The notes under the pieces were generated by a model. It was not told the DNA's origin, searched no databases, and worked only from the letters and a program-made list of their open reading frames with translations. Below, in pieces: positions 9,174 through 17,954 of a stretch of 64,000 bases of DNA. Position numbers and translations under genes: made by a program. The stretch lies in assembly GCF_023702635.1 (NCBI RefSeq), contig NZ_CP098455.1:558001-622000 (forward strand), given 5' to 3'. How positions within the stretch are numbered: position 1 is the first letter of the stretch; each line of letters starts with the position of its first letter. Source of the DNA: Spongiibacter taiwanensis (GTDB taxonomy: Bacteria > Pseudomonadota > Gammaproteobacteria > Pseudomonadales > Spongiibacteraceae).

Positions 9174-9193
9174 TACTGTACAAAAAACCAGTT
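9174..9193 (+). promoter_or_regulatory. Probable LexA (SOS) box in front of fan1
   Basis: The 20-mer TACTGTACAAAAAACCAGTT matches the gammaproteobacterial LexA consensus TACTGT-N8-ACAGTA with two mismatches in the right half (CCAGTT) and keeps both conserved CTGT and CAGT cores. It ends 14 nt before the ATG of the FAN1-type nuclease gene. A repressor bound there would block transcription of the DNA-repair operon. This also argues that the real start is the ATG at 9208 rather than the in-frame TTG at 9148 upstream of the box. Confidence 0.6.
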
Positions 9194-9207
9194 ATCCAAA
9201 CATTCCG

Positions 9208-10965
9208 ATGCCGTCGAAGCCCACTCCAGAGGGTCTGCGCCCCGCGCCGCTGGCCGACCCGTTTTACTACCTGCGCAATTTTCAGAGCGTAGTCAGTTGG
9301 TGTCGTCATCATCATGGTGACCTGCTGCTAGCAGAAGAGCAGACCCAACTCGATCGTATTCTGGCTCTATCATTGCCAGCCATGGCGCTGCTGGCCCGGA
9401 TGACCATGCGCAAGGGCCACCTGTTTCGCACCGACAAATTGCGCTATGCAGAAATCACAGACCTCGACAGCGCGTTGGCCGAGCTGGTCCAGCAAACGCT
9501 GGTTCGCCCGGACCCACCTATCCAGGCTCTGGAAATCGCCCAGTTGTGCCGGCGCGCTGAATTGCACCAGCTGCTATTGCAGCTCAGCGCGCTCAAGCCA
9601 GATGCTAAATCGGTTTTGGGCGCGAGCGCGGGCAAGGCTGAATTAAGCCGTTTGCTGGTGGCGCAGCTGCCTGATCAGCAGGACACTGCCCTGGGCACGC
9701 TGTGGCCAGCCGCACTTTTTTCGGTGGTGGCGCTAGAGACCGAGACATTGCTCGAGCGAGTCCGCCTGATGTTCTTCGGCAACATGCGCCAGGACTGGAG
9801 CGAGTTTGTACTGGCTGAACTGGGGGTGCAAAGCTATGAGAACGTCCCCTTCACTGCCGACTCCCGGGCCTTTCATACCCGGGATGAAGTCGACTATTAC
9901 CTGACCCTCCACCACTGCCAACAGGCACTCACTGAGGCGGCCCAGCAGGATGTCCAGACTGATGCTGGAACAGCAGTGCCGCCCCTGACCCCGCCGCCCG
10001 CCTCAACCAACCCCTGGTTGGAGCACCGCCGACAGCGCCTTTTGCTGGCGATGGGGCAACATGCCGAGCGCGGCGGCCGCCACGAAGACGCCGCCAACCT
10101 GTATCGGCAATGTCACCTCGGCACGGCCTGGGTGCGGTACTTCCGGATGCGCGAGAAGCAACCCGAGGCGACCGAAGCCCTGCTCCACGAGCTCAGCGAG
10201 AAATTTCACTACTTCCCCCAGCCAGAGGTGCAATTGCATTTGGGGCGCGTCGCCAAACGACTGCAGAAGAAGGTGGCCGATGTCGCGCTGCCAAGCCTGA
10301 ATTTGCAGCGCACAGCGCCCATTCGCCAACAGCAGCTTGAACTGATGCAGCAACCTGATCAGTCGGTAGAAATGACCGTTCGCGACCAGCTCAGCACTGA
10401 AGAAACGCCGGTCTACTACGTCGAAAACCACCTGTTTCCCGGGCTCCTCGGCCTGTTGCTCTGGCCGGTCCTGTTCGCCCCCCTGCCCGGCGCGTTCTTC
10501 CACCCCTTTCAATCCGGCCCCGCCGATCTGTACCGGGAAGATTTTGTCAGTCGCCGGCGAGATGCCATCGAAGCCCGCCTGGCCAGCCTGCAGGACGGCA
10601 GCTACCGGGACCATATTCGGCAGTGCTACCAGGCTAAACACGGTATGAGTTGCAGTCTGATTTTTTGGCCCGCCCTCAGCGAAACCCTGATCGAGCAGGC
10701 GCTGGATTGCATCGCACCGCAAAAATTGCTGGCGATTTTTCGGCACCTGCTGCTGGACCTGCGTCACCACCGCCGCGGCATGCCCGACCTCATTCAGTTC
10801 AATCTGCCCCAGCGCGATGTTGAACTTATCGAAGTCAAAGGCCCCGGTGATCGCCTTCAGGACCACCAAACCTTGTGGCTGAACGTTTTCAACCAACTCG
10901 GGGTCAAGGCATCAGTTGCCCAGGTTCGTTGGCGCGACCCGACCCCGCAGGCAACACCGTCATGA
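9208..10965 (+). CDS. FAN1-type VRR-NUC structure-specific nuclease
   Basis: 585 aa, close to the known bacterial FAN1 size. The N-terminal half holds the conserved opening PFYYLRNFQSVVSW and an SAP-like DNA-binding region. The middle is helical and TPR-like. The C-terminal VRR-NUC PD-(D/E)XK site is complete: GMPDL (D527) and ELIEVKGPGDRLQDHQ (E542, K544). Bacterial FAN1 cuts 5' flaps and unhooks interstrand crosslinks. The ATG at 9208 is preferred over TTG 9148 because of the LexA-like box between them. The stop codon overlaps the start of the helicase gene (ATGA), so the two are coupled. Confidence 0.85.
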   Translation: MPSKPTPEGLRPAPLADPFYYLRNFQSVVSWCRHHHGDLLLAEEQTQLDRILALSLPAMALLARMTMRKGHLFRTDKLRYAEITDLDSALAELVQQTLVRPDPPIQALEIAQLCRRAELHQLLLQLSALKPDAKSVLGASAGKAELSRLLVAQLPDQQDTALGTLWPAALFSVVALETETLLERVRLMFFGNMRQDWSEFVLAELGVQSYENVPFTADSRAFHTRDEVDYYLTLHHCQQALTEAAQQDVQTDAGTAVPPLTPPPASTNPWLEHRRQRLLLAMGQHAERGGRHEDAANLYRQCHLGTAWVRYFRMREKQPEATEALLHELSEKFHYFPQPEVQLHLGRVAKRLQKKVADVALPSLNLQRTAPIRQQQLELMQQPDQSVEMTVRDQLSTEETPVYYVENHLFPGLLGLLLWPVLFAPLPGAFFHPFQSGPADLYREDFVSRRRDAIEARLASLQDGSYRDHIRQCYQAKHGMSCSLIFWPALSETLIEQALDCIAPQKLLAIFRHLLLDLRHHRRGMPDLIQFNLPQRDVELIEVKGPGDRLQDHQTLWLNVFNQLGVKASVAQVRWRDPTPQATPS

Positions 10966-13307
10966 ATGTGTCAGTTCGCTCATTGTGTGAGTTCGCCGCT
11001 CGCAAAGGCAGCCTGGATTTTCGCTACACCCCCTCACCCACTGCCTTGGAAGGCGTCACCGGCCACATCAAGGTCCAGTCCCGACGACCCGACCCCTATG
11101 TGGCCGAGTATCCGCTCAGCGGCGAGTGGGAAGGACTCAGCCTGGGCGGCCGGGTGGATGGCTACTTCGCCAGCAAAAAAAGCCCCTACCTTGAGGAGAT
11201 CAAAACCCATCGGGGGGACGTTCGCCGTATTGGCCCTGGCCCAAGGGGACTGCACTGGGCCCAGTTAAAAGTGTACGGCGCATTGTTCTGCCTGCGAGAG
11301 AACCGCGACAGCATCTGTCTTAAGCTGACCTATTTTGATGTAGTCAAAGAGCGGGAAACCAGTGAGGAGCTACTGTTCGAGGCTGCCGACTTGCTCAATT
11401 TCACCGGCGAACTGTGCGCGCGCTACCGGCAGTGGGCAGAGCAAAATCAACGTCATCGTCAACAGCGTGATACTGCCCTCAGCGCGCTGAAATTTCCCTT
11501 TGACCACTTTAGACGGGGCCAGCGCGACCTGTCAGAAACGGTCTACAAGACCATCAGCACCGGCCGCCATTTGCTGTTACAAGCGCCCACCGGCATCGGC
11601 AAAACCCTCGGTGTGCTATACCCCGCGCTGCTGACCTTGCCCCGCAAACAAATCGATCGCCTGTTCTTTCTCAGTTGTCGCAACACCGGCAAGCAACTGG
11701 CACTCGATGCCCTTGGCGCACTCAAGCAATGCCAGCGTGAGGCGGTGCCTTTAAGAATAGTGGAGCTGAGCGCCCGGGAGCATGCGTGTGAGCACCCTAA
11801 TCTGGCCTGCCACGGCGAATCCTGTCCACTGGCTGACGGCTTTTTTGACCGCCTTGATGGTGCCAGGCAAGCCGCAACTGAAGCCGGTTTTCTGGACCAG
11901 CCGACCCTGCGGCGCATTGCCCTTGAACACCAGATTTGCCCCTACTTTCTCGGCCAGGAGATGGCCCGCTGGAGCGATGTCACCGTGGGCGACGTCAATC
12001 ATTACTTCGACCAGCAGGCATTGCTGTTTGCCCTCAGCCAGCAGGATGAATGGCGCTGCCTGCCGGTGGTCGACGAGGCCCATAACCTGGTCGACCGGGC
12101 CCGGGGAATGTACAGCGTCGGCCTGAGCGAAGGGCTTTTCAAAGGGGCCAGAAAACGCATGGCCAAACCGGTGGCCAGAGCCATTACCACGCTAAACAAG
12201 GCGTGGCGCCAACTGACCGACCACTACCAGCAGCAGATCGGCCAGCGTGAGGGCAGTGCCACCACCGAACGCCACTATTTGCCCGCCCCGCCCGACGAGC
12301 TGAACCAGGCCCTGCAAGGGCTGATTCACGCGGTGATCGACCACCTCAGCGAACACGCCGGCGACAATGAAACCCAGCAGCTGTTATTTGCCGCCGTAGC
12401 CTACCTGCGCCTCGCAGAACTGTTTGGCGACCACTCCCTGTGCAGTCTCGATTTCCAGCGTGATCTTAGCGGCAATGCCTTGCCCGGCAGCGCAATGTTG
12501 AATATCGACAATCTGATTCCCGCCGACCATCTCCAGGCGCGATTTGCCAGCGCCCACAGCAGCGTGCTGTTCTCCGCCACGCTGTCACCACCGGACTATT
12601 ACCGCGACCTGCTGGGCCTGCCCGCCGACAGCCACTGGCAGGATATCGACAGCCCCTTCTCGGCCGATCAATTGGAGCTGCGGGTAGTGCGGCATATCAG
12701 CACCCGCTTGCAACACCGCCAGCAATCGCTGGCGCCGATTGCCGAGCGAATTGCCCGGCAATACCAGCGCAAGCCCGGCAACTACCTGATGTATGTGAGC
12801 AGCTTCCGCTACCTGAATGACCTGACCGCACAAATGGCAAAAGCCCATCCGGACGTGCCGGTGTTCAAGCAAACCCCGGCGATGGCGCCCCAGCGGCGGC
12901 AAGACTTTATCGACCGATTCAAAAGCGGCCACGCCGGTGTCGGTTTTGCGGTATTGGGCGGGGTGTTTTCAGAGGGAATCGATCTGCCGGGCGAGCAGTT
13001 AATCGGGGTGTTTGTGGCCACTCTCGGCCTGCCGCCCTTCGACCACTTTCATCAGATTCTGCAACAGCGGATGCACGCGCGCTTTGGCAATGGCTACGAG
13101 TACACCTACCTCTACCCGGGCCTGCGAAAGGTGATTCAGGCGGCCGGACGCTTGATCCGCAGCCCCAGCGATAGCGGAGTCATCGAACTGATTGACCCAA
13201 GATTTGCCGAGGCCGAAGTCAACGCGCTGCTACCCAGCTGGTGGCATCCGGTGCCAGCCGCGCGACTCAACGCCGATTCAGCAGCAGCGCCAGACGATAC
13301 GTCATGA
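10962..13307 (+). CDS. XPD/DinG-like DNA helicase with fused N-terminal PD-(D/E)XK nuclease domain
   Basis: 781 aa from the ATG at 10962, which overlaps the fan1 stop (ATGA). Residues 1-130 resemble a Cas4/RecB nuclease fold: GRVDGYF (D66) and LEEIKTHRG (E79, K81). From about residue 180 it is an XPD-family superfamily-2 helicase: Walker A APTGIGKT (K214) and DEAH box VVDEAHNL (D371-H374). Cysteines C276, C283, C288 and C326 are suited to a 4Fe-4S cluster, and the C-terminal QAAGRLIRSPSDSGV is motif VI. It should unwind 5'-to-3' near DNA damage together with FAN1. The last 41 bp overlap the convergent MaoC gene. Confidence 0.85.
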   Translation: MNVSVRSLCEFAARKGSLDFRYTPSPTALEGVTGHIKVQSRRPDPYVAEYPLSGEWEGLSLGGRVDGYFASKKSPYLEEIKTHRGDVRRIGPGPRGLHWAQLKVYGALFCLRENRDSICLKLTYFDVVKERETSEELLFEAADLLNFTGELCARYRQWAEQNQRHRQQRDTALSALKFPFDHFRRGQRDLSETVYKTISTGRHLLLQAPTGIGKTLGVLYPALLTLPRKQIDRLFFLSCRNTGKQLALDALGALKQCQREAVPLRIVELSAREHACEHPNLACHGESCPLADGFFDRLDGARQAATEAGFLDQPTLRRIALEHQICPYFLGQEMARWSDVTVGDVNHYFDQQALLFALSQQDEWRCLPVVDEAHNLVDRARGMYSVGLSEGLFKGARKRMAKPVARAITTLNKAWRQLTDHYQQQIGQREGSATTERHYLPAPPDELNQALQGLIHAVIDHLSEHAGDNETQQLLFAAVAYLRLAELFGDHSLCSLDFQRDLSGNALPGSAMLNIDNLIPADHLQARFASAHSSVLFSATLSPPDYYRDLLGLPADSHWQDIDSPFSADQLELRVVRHISTRLQHRQQSLAPIAERIARQYQRKPGNYLMYVSSFRYLNDLTAQMAKAHPDVPVFKQTPAMAPQRRQDFIDRFKSGHAGVGFAVLGGVFSEGIDLPGEQLIGVFVATLGLPPFDHFHQILQQRMHARFGNGYEYTYLYPGLRKVIQAAGRLIRSPSDSGVIELIDPRFAEAEVNALLPSWWHPVPAARLNADSAAAPDDTS

Positions 13308-13707
13308 CCACCTCGCCAGCCTGATTGGCACTGGTAAAGCCAAAGGTGACAATCCCCTGATGGGGGCGACTGGCTGAGGATTTTACCGCCACCACCTCAA
13401 CCACCAGATCGAGTTCATCGCCGCCAAAAACCGGTTTGGGGGTGCGCATTTCATCCACACCGAATCCGGCCACCATGGCCATATCGTAAAACCCGCACTC
13501 ATGGGCGAGTTTAGTGGTAATAGCCTGGGTATGCAGGGCCGAAGCGAACACCCGACCAAACTCAGTTTGGCGCGCCGCCTCGGGGTCAACATGAAAGGGC
13601 TGGGGATCCCATTGCGTAGCAAATTCGATAATTTCAGCTTCACTAACGCAATACTTGCGGGTCGAGGTAACCCGCTGCCCGGGGGCAAAATCTTCAAAAA
13701 ATTTCAA
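13267..13707 (-). CDS. MaoC-like (R)-specific enoyl-CoA hydratase
   Basis: 146 aa, a single hot-dog domain. The hydratase signature is present: FATQWDPQPFHVDPEAA with the catalytic Asp/His pair (D34, H39), then FGRVFASALHTQ. The start is TTG at 13707 with GGAAG about 8 nt upstream; no in-frame ATG offers a better start. The likely reaction is reversible hydration of trans-2-enoyl-CoA. It overlaps the 3' end of the helicase gene on the opposite strand. Physiological partner genes are not adjacent. Confidence 0.75.
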   Translation of the reverse strand: MKFFEDFAPGQRVTSTRKYCVSEAEIIEFATQWDPQPFHVDPEAARQTEFGRVFASALHTQAITTKLAHECGFYDMAMVAGFGVDEMRTPKPVFGGDELDLVVEVVAVKSSASRPHQGIVTFGFTSANQAGEVVMTYRLALLLNRR

Positions 13708-13855
13708 CGATAAACTTCCACTACTTGCCAGACCGTCCGGCCGGACACATCCTTTAAACTCGACAGCATTGAGGCTGCCACTCAGCTACCGTTCAGCTTG
13801 GAAGGCGCTACAATAAACAAGATAAATTCAATCGTTAGCAACCCTGGAGAACCTC

Positions 13856-14293
13856 ATGCGCGTTATCGGTATCACCGCAGCCGCACTCATCACTGCCGCC
13901 AGCTCGGTGGCGCTAGCAGACAACAATGCGGCAGACAAAAAACCAGATCCGGTAATGGAAGCCACCAAAACCATGGCAACCGGCGAGGCGGAGCGCTGTT
14001 TAGGCATTACCCGCATACGGGAAATGAAGGTGCTGGATAACCGCAATATCCTGTTCTACACCCGCCCCGACCAGGTCTACCTGAACACCTTGGATCGCGC
14101 CTGCGGCGGCCTGACCCGCTTCAAAGCCGTCACCTACAAAACCTCCCTGCACGAACTGTGTAACGTCGACATCATTACCGTCATCGACGACGTCGGTGGC
14201 AGCTTTATGCGCGGCGCTTCCTGTGGTCTGGGCGAGTTTTACCCCATTAGCGCAGAGGACGCTGACACGTTGTACAAGGCTAGCAGGGAATAA
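13856..14293 (+). CDS. DUF6491-family secreted protein
   Basis: 145 aa with a clear signal peptide (ITAAALITAASSVALA, cleavage near residue 21). Four cysteines are conserved in the arrangement seen in DUF6491 members: ERCLGITRIRE, the DRACGGL segment, LHELCNVD and GASCGLGEFYP. They probably form two periplasmic disulfides. A GGAG ribosome-binding site precedes the ATG. Function unknown; the gene is followed by a GC-rich stem-loop and the convergent fur gene. Confidence 0.65.
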   Translation: MRVIGITAAALITAASSVALADNNAADKKPDPVMEATKTMATGEAERCLGITRIREMKVLDNRNILFYTRPDQVYLNTLDRACGGLTRFKAVTYKTSLHELCNVDIITVIDDVGGSFMRGASCGLGEFYPISAEDADTLYKASRE

Positions 14294-14304
14294 TCAGAGA
14301 GCGC

Positions 14305-14333
14305 GGGCCGGCGTCCTCAAGCGGTGCCGGCCC
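14305..14333. terminator. GC-rich stem-loop between convergent DUF6491 and fur genes
   Basis: An 8-bp perfect stem (GGGCCGGC / GCCGGCCC) with a 13-nt loop lies in the 60-bp convergent gap. There is no clear T-tract on either side, so it may act as a weak bidirectional terminator or an RNA-end stabiliser. Confidence 0.4.
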
Positions 14334-14353
14334 GACAAGACAGCGGCGAAACC

Positions 14354-14767
14354 TCAGTCGATTTTGCGCACGTACAACACCAGGGAGTGATCAACCAACT
14401 CAAAGCCGTACTTGTCGGCAACCTTTTTCTGCTGCGCTTCAATCACCGGGTCGTGAAACTCCACAATGGAGTTGTCATCAAGACAAACCATATGATCGTG
14501 GTGTTCTGTACCGGCCATTTCGAACACAGAATGGCCCCCTTCAAAATTGTGACGCATCACCAAGCCAGCAGCCTCAAACTGGGTCAACACCCGATACACG
14601 GTCGCCAGACCAATATCCTCGCCGCCCTCAAGCAAGCGCCGGTAAACATCCTCGGCACTCAGGTGGTCGCCGGCCTCGGCCGCTGACTCCATCAATTGCA
14701 GAATTTTGACCCTCGGCAGGGTGACCTTCAGGCCTGCTTCACGAATGTCCTGTGTTTCCGTCGACAT
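14354..14767 (-). CDS. fur: Ferric uptake regulator Fur
   Basis: 137 aa. The winged-helix domain contains LKVTLPRVKILQLM and LATVYRVLTQFEAAGL; the dimerisation/metal domain contains HHDHMVCLDDNSIVEF. The usual CxxC structural zinc site is incomplete: the second cysteine is replaced (CLDD), as in Pseudomonas-type Fur, so the metal chemistry should follow that subgroup. The C-terminal ELVDHSLVLYVRK is standard. It represses iron-uptake genes as an Fe2+-bound dimer. A candidate Fur box occurs at 35335. Confidence 0.9.
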   Translation of the reverse strand: MSTETQDIREAGLKVTLPRVKILQLMESAAEAGDHLSAEDVYRRLLEGGEDIGLATVYRVLTQFEAAGLVMRHNFEGGHSVFEMAGTEHHDHMVCLDDNSIVEFHDPVIEAQQKKVADKYGFELVDHSLVLYVRKID

Positions 14768-15228
14768 TGCTCTGCCGCTCCTTAGTTAATTTCAGCGGCA
14801 ATCATGCCTGCAAAGCGTGCTGAGTAAAAGTATTGCTGCGCGATTTGAGGACATCATTCATTTGGCTGAGCAGCAGACTCACAACGGAACACCTGCCGAG
14901 AAACTCAAATGTAGTGACACCGGCAAACCCGCGCCATCCGTGGCACAGACAGCTCTTGAAAGAAAAGTCAATAATTGCACGATGCGGAGAAACCCATTAC
15001 CATTCGCCCGGTAAAGTCCCTGGATTTTTTCTCGACGCTCGGCGCGCAGTGACCGGCTTTAGCGTGCTAGGCAGCCCCGATGTAAGAGTTGGCGCGACAT
15101 GTGGTTCCCCGTTGTCTGGTAAAGATATCCCATCCACAATGAGCCCCATCTTGACATCGATCAGTCGGAACGCCTTTGCGGCTGCCTCCTGATGCACTGC
15201 GGTTATTAATGGATTAAGCAAAAATATT
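14768..15228. other. 461-bp intergenic region without a convincing gene
   Basis: This stretch separates fur from the AP2-domain gene. Both strands contain only short frames without ribosome-binding sites or recognisable motifs, including an 81-aa minus-strand frame at 14997-15242. It must carry the promoters of fur (leftward) and of the AP2 gene (rightward); I cannot place them with confidence. Confidence 0.5.
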
Positions 15229-16179
15229 ATGTCGAACAGCAAAGCGATGTATGGTATCTCGCGGATTGATGATGATCTTTACCGCACTCACGCCTGGCGA
15301 GTCAGCCTGCGCAGACAAGGCAAGCTTCACGTAAAAAACTTTCCCGACAAAAAATATGGGGGCAAGCGCAAAGCCCAACAGGCAGCCAAAGCCTACCGGG
15401 ATGAAGTCATCCGGGATTATCCACCCACTACCCGCAAACAATTCTGCGCTACCGTGCGTCGCAACAACACGTCAGGTATTCCCGGCGTGTATACCTACGG
15501 CAAACGCTACGCCCTGAAAGATGGCAGTATTCGCGAAACTCGCTACTGGGAAGCTCACTGGCCGGTCGGCGAAAACAGCAGCGCAAAAGCCAGCTTCTCC
15601 TACAACACCTTTGGCGAGAAAAAGGCCAAAGAGCTGGCCATCCAGGCACGCCAAGCCGGTATCGCCCGTCTTAAAGGTGTGTTCTGGGCCTCCAAACGCG
15701 GCGAGCTGAACGACGCCGTTGCGGCCCAGGCTGCAGCTGACGAGGCCAAAAAGCCCGGCGTAAAAAAGGCTAAGACGACCACCGCCAAATCGAAGGCTGC
15801 GCCAAACAAGAAAGCCGCTGCCAAGAAAAAGGCAGTAGCCAAAAAGCAAGTCGCGCCCAAGCCGGTGGCCGCAAAGAAAGTGACAGCCAAGAAAGCGGCC
15901 GCTAAAAAAGTCGCCGCCAAGAAGGCAGCCGTGAAGAAAACGACAGCCAAAGCCGCGCCGGCGAAAAAAGCTGCAGCATCAAAGGCGGCTGCAAAAGCGC
16001 CAGCGAAAAAGCCGGTGGCCAAGAAAGCACCCGCAAAGAAAGCGCCTGCGAAGAAAACACCGGCCAAGAAAGCGGCAGTGACAAAGGTCGCAGCGAAAAA
16101 AGCCCCAACCAAGAAGGCGCCGGTGAAGACCGCCGCCAAAAAATCGGCCAGCACCAAAAGTCGCAAATCGCGGCGCTAG
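15229..16179 (+). CDS. AP2-like DNA-binding protein with lysine/alanine-rich histone-H1-like tail
   Basis: 316 aa in two parts. Residues 8-60 (YGISRI, W.VSL, FPDKKYGGKRKAQ, AYRDEV) and 79-148 (NTSGIPGVYTY, YWEAHWPV, FGEKKAKELAIQAR) look like two AP2/ERF-type three-strand DNA-binding units of the kind found beside phage HNH endonucleases. Residues about 172-316 are almost entirely Lys, Ala, Pro, Thr and Val in KKA/AKK/PAKK repeats. This matches AlgP-like and eukaryotic linker-histone tails in composition and should bind DNA without specificity. The product may therefore be a nucleoid-associated protein with a sequence-recognising head. No endonuclease motif is present. Confidence 0.7.
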   Translation: MSNSKAMYGISRIDDDLYRTHAWRVSLRRQGKLHVKNFPDKKYGGKRKAQQAAKAYRDEVIRDYPPTTRKQFCATVRRNNTSGIPGVYTYGKRYALKDGSIRETRYWEAHWPVGENSSAKASFSYNTFGEKKAKELAIQARQAGIARLKGVFWASKRGELNDAVAAQAAADEAKKPGVKKAKTTTAKSKAAPNKKAAAKKKAVAKKQVAPKPVAAKKVTAKKAAAKKVAAKKAAVKKTTAKAAPAKKAAASKAAAKAPAKKPVAKKAPAKKAPAKKTPAKKAAVTKVAAKKAPTKKAPVKTAAKKSASTKSRKSRR

Positions 16180-16392
16180 CGCATCGCTGCGCAACCCGGC
16201 TGGCTGTCACCTCAGTGAGCCCTCGCCGCAACGACTCGCGCCGCCGGTTTTGAAAGCGGCAGTGGCAGCAGCTATTTAGCGCCAATGCGGTATCAACACG
16301 CCAGCGTTCACAGCGCGCTGGCTGTGAATTACACTGCCTCCTCAAGTCTGAATATCCACGTCAGCCCCACAGGCCAGCAAGTAAGGAATAAT

Positions 16393-17430
16393 ATGCGCGA
16401 TAAGCTCTCCACAGTGGTGATCGCCAGCAAGCGAGGGGGACCGCAGGTTTTCAAGGTCCTTCATCCGCCTATTCCAAAGCCCGGTCCCGGACAAATTCAA
16501 ATCAAAATGCATGCCGCCGGTGTGGCCTTTGCCGACGTAATGCTCAGAGAAGGCGTGTACCCCCTGCCCAAAGATATCGGTTGGCCGCGCACCCCCGGTT
16601 ATGATGTGGTAGGGGAAATTCAGGCAATAGGACCCGGTGTTAGTAACGAATTCGCCGTGGGCCAGCGAGTGGCCTCACTCACCGTTCACGGCAGTTATGC
16701 CCGCCATCGACTGCTCGACCCCGCCCAGTGCGTGCCGGTGCCGGAAGGCGTGGACAGTGGCGAAGCAGTTGCCCTGGTACTGAACTACCTCACTGCCTGG
16801 CAAATGCTAACTCGTGTCTCTCGTGCCCAAGCCGGCAGCTGGGTGCTGATCCACGCCGGTGCCGGTGGTGTTGGTACCGCCCTGCTGGAACTGGCCGCAC
16901 TGCACAATATCAAGACCATCGCGCTGGCCTCTGCTGAGAAGCACAGCATTGTCATCAAGCGTGGCGGTATCGCTATCGATTACCACAACGAAGATATCGA
17001 TGCGCGGGTGCAGGAAATTACCGGCGGTGAAGGTGTCGCCGCCGTCTTTGATTCCATCGGCGGAAAAGAGACCCTGCGCAGCATTCGCATGCTGCAACCC
17101 GGCGGAGTGGTGATTAGCTATGGCGTCCTGAGTCTGATGAACCAGGGACGACCCAGCATTAAGAATTTTATTCGGAGTCTGTTTTATAGCCTGTTCTTTT
17201 CGCCGCTAAAACTGCTCTCCAACGCAAAGAGCCTTTGCACTTACAATGTGGATATCTGGCGCCACCAGTATCCCGAACTCTACCATCAGGACCTGGCCGC
17301 GCTGATGGATTTGCTCGCCGAAGGCAAACTGAAGCCACTCATTGGCGAGCGCATTCCGCTCGAGGAAGCGGCAAGAGCGCAAAACCAGTTAAGTGGCGGC
17401 GAATCGCGAGGTAAACTGATTCTGGAGTAA
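16393..17430 (+). CDS. NADPH:quinone oxidoreductase-like MDR protein
   Basis: 345 aa from the ATG at 16393 (AAGGAA 6 nt upstream); the in-frame ATG at 16285 only adds an unconserved stretch. It is a zinc-free medium-chain dehydrogenase/reductase. The N-terminal GroES-like fold has GVAFADVMLREGVYP and TPGYDVVGEI. The Rossmann NADPH site has the AXXGXXG-type loop IHAGAGGVGTALLELA. No structural or catalytic zinc cysteines are seen. Probable reduction of quinones or enones; the substrate is unknown. A GFA-family gene follows 48 bp downstream. Confidence 0.75.
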   Translation: MRDKLSTVVIASKRGGPQVFKVLHPPIPKPGPGQIQIKMHAAGVAFADVMLREGVYPLPKDIGWPRTPGYDVVGEIQAIGPGVSNEFAVGQRVASLTVHGSYARHRLLDPAQCVPVPEGVDSGEAVALVLNYLTAWQMLTRVSRAQAGSWVLIHAGAGGVGTALLELAALHNIKTIALASAEKHSIVIKRGGIAIDYHNEDIDARVQEITGGEGVAAVFDSIGGKETLRSIRMLQPGGVVISYGVLSLMNQGRPSIKNFIRSLFYSLFFSPLKLLSNAKSLCTYNVDIWRHQYPELYHQDLAALMDLLAEGKLKPLIGERIPLEEAARAQNQLSGGESRGKLILE

Positions 17431-17478
17431 CCGAGCTCTGCTCACCAAGGCAACATAACCATAACAATGGAGAACCTT

Positions 17479-17886
17479 ATGAAACTGACAGGCCGATGCT
17501 ACTGCGGCAACATTCATTATCAGGTGGATGGTGACGTGATGATGAAAGGGCAATGCCACTGCCGGGAGTGCCAATACCTGGCTGGCGGCGGCGCCAACTA
17601 TTTTATGATGGTCAATCAGAACAGCTTCGAATATACCCAGGGAACACCCACGCAGTTTCGCCGAAGCGATATTGAAAAGCCGGTCACCCGGGAATTTTGC
17701 AGTAACTGCGGCACCCAGCTATTAACCCGAGCGCCAGGCTTCCCTGCCGTGATAGTCAAGGTTGGCACACTGGACGACCCTTCCGCTTTCGGAAAAGCCC
17801 AGGTTGCCATCTTCACCAAAGACAAACAGCCCTTCCACCTCATCGCTGATGGCGTCGCCCAGTTTGAGGCCATGCCGCCGATGTGA
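17479..17886 (+). CDS. GFA (glutathione-dependent formaldehyde-activating-like/CENP-V) family protein
   Basis: 135 aa from the ATG at 17479, which has GGAG 5 nt upstream (the in-frame ATG at 17467 would bury that site). Zinc ligands of the GFA fold are visible: GRCYCGNIHY, GQCHCRECQ and FCSNCGTQL. Members bind zinc and sometimes glutathione; most have no proven reaction. It probably shares a transcript with the upstream oxidoreductase. Confidence 0.75.
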   Translation: MKLTGRCYCGNIHYQVDGDVMMKGQCHCRECQYLAGGGANYFMMVNQNSFEYTQGTPTQFRRSDIEKPVTREFCSNCGTQLLTRAPGFPAVIVKVGTLDDPSAFGKAQVAIFTKDKQPFHLIADGVAQFEAMPPM

Positions 17887-17911
17887 TTCGCGCACTAATC
17901 AATGGAAAACT

Positions 17912-17939
17912 GCGCAGTGAGCTTTTCCGTTCACTGCGC
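17912..17939. terminator. Bidirectional terminator between GFA and porin-like genes
   Basis: A perfect 9-bp stem GCGCAGTGA / TCACTGCGC with a 10-nt loop lies between convergent genes. On the minus strand it is followed by AGTTTTCC. On the plus strand it is preceded by GGAAAAC and followed by an A-rich tract. It is placed to end both transcripts. Confidence 0.65.
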
Positions 17940-17954
17940 CTGACTGAAAAAAAC

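Noticed and set aside
14997-15242. 81-aa minus-strand frame in the fur/AP2 gap
   Set aside because: No ribosome-binding site and no recognisable domain; overlaps the AP2 gene start.
15600-16166. 188-aa hydrophobic Phe/Ala-rich antisense frame
   Set aside because: Direct mirror of the Lys/Ala repeat tail (AAG/GCC codons read as CTT/GGC); not an independent membrane protein.
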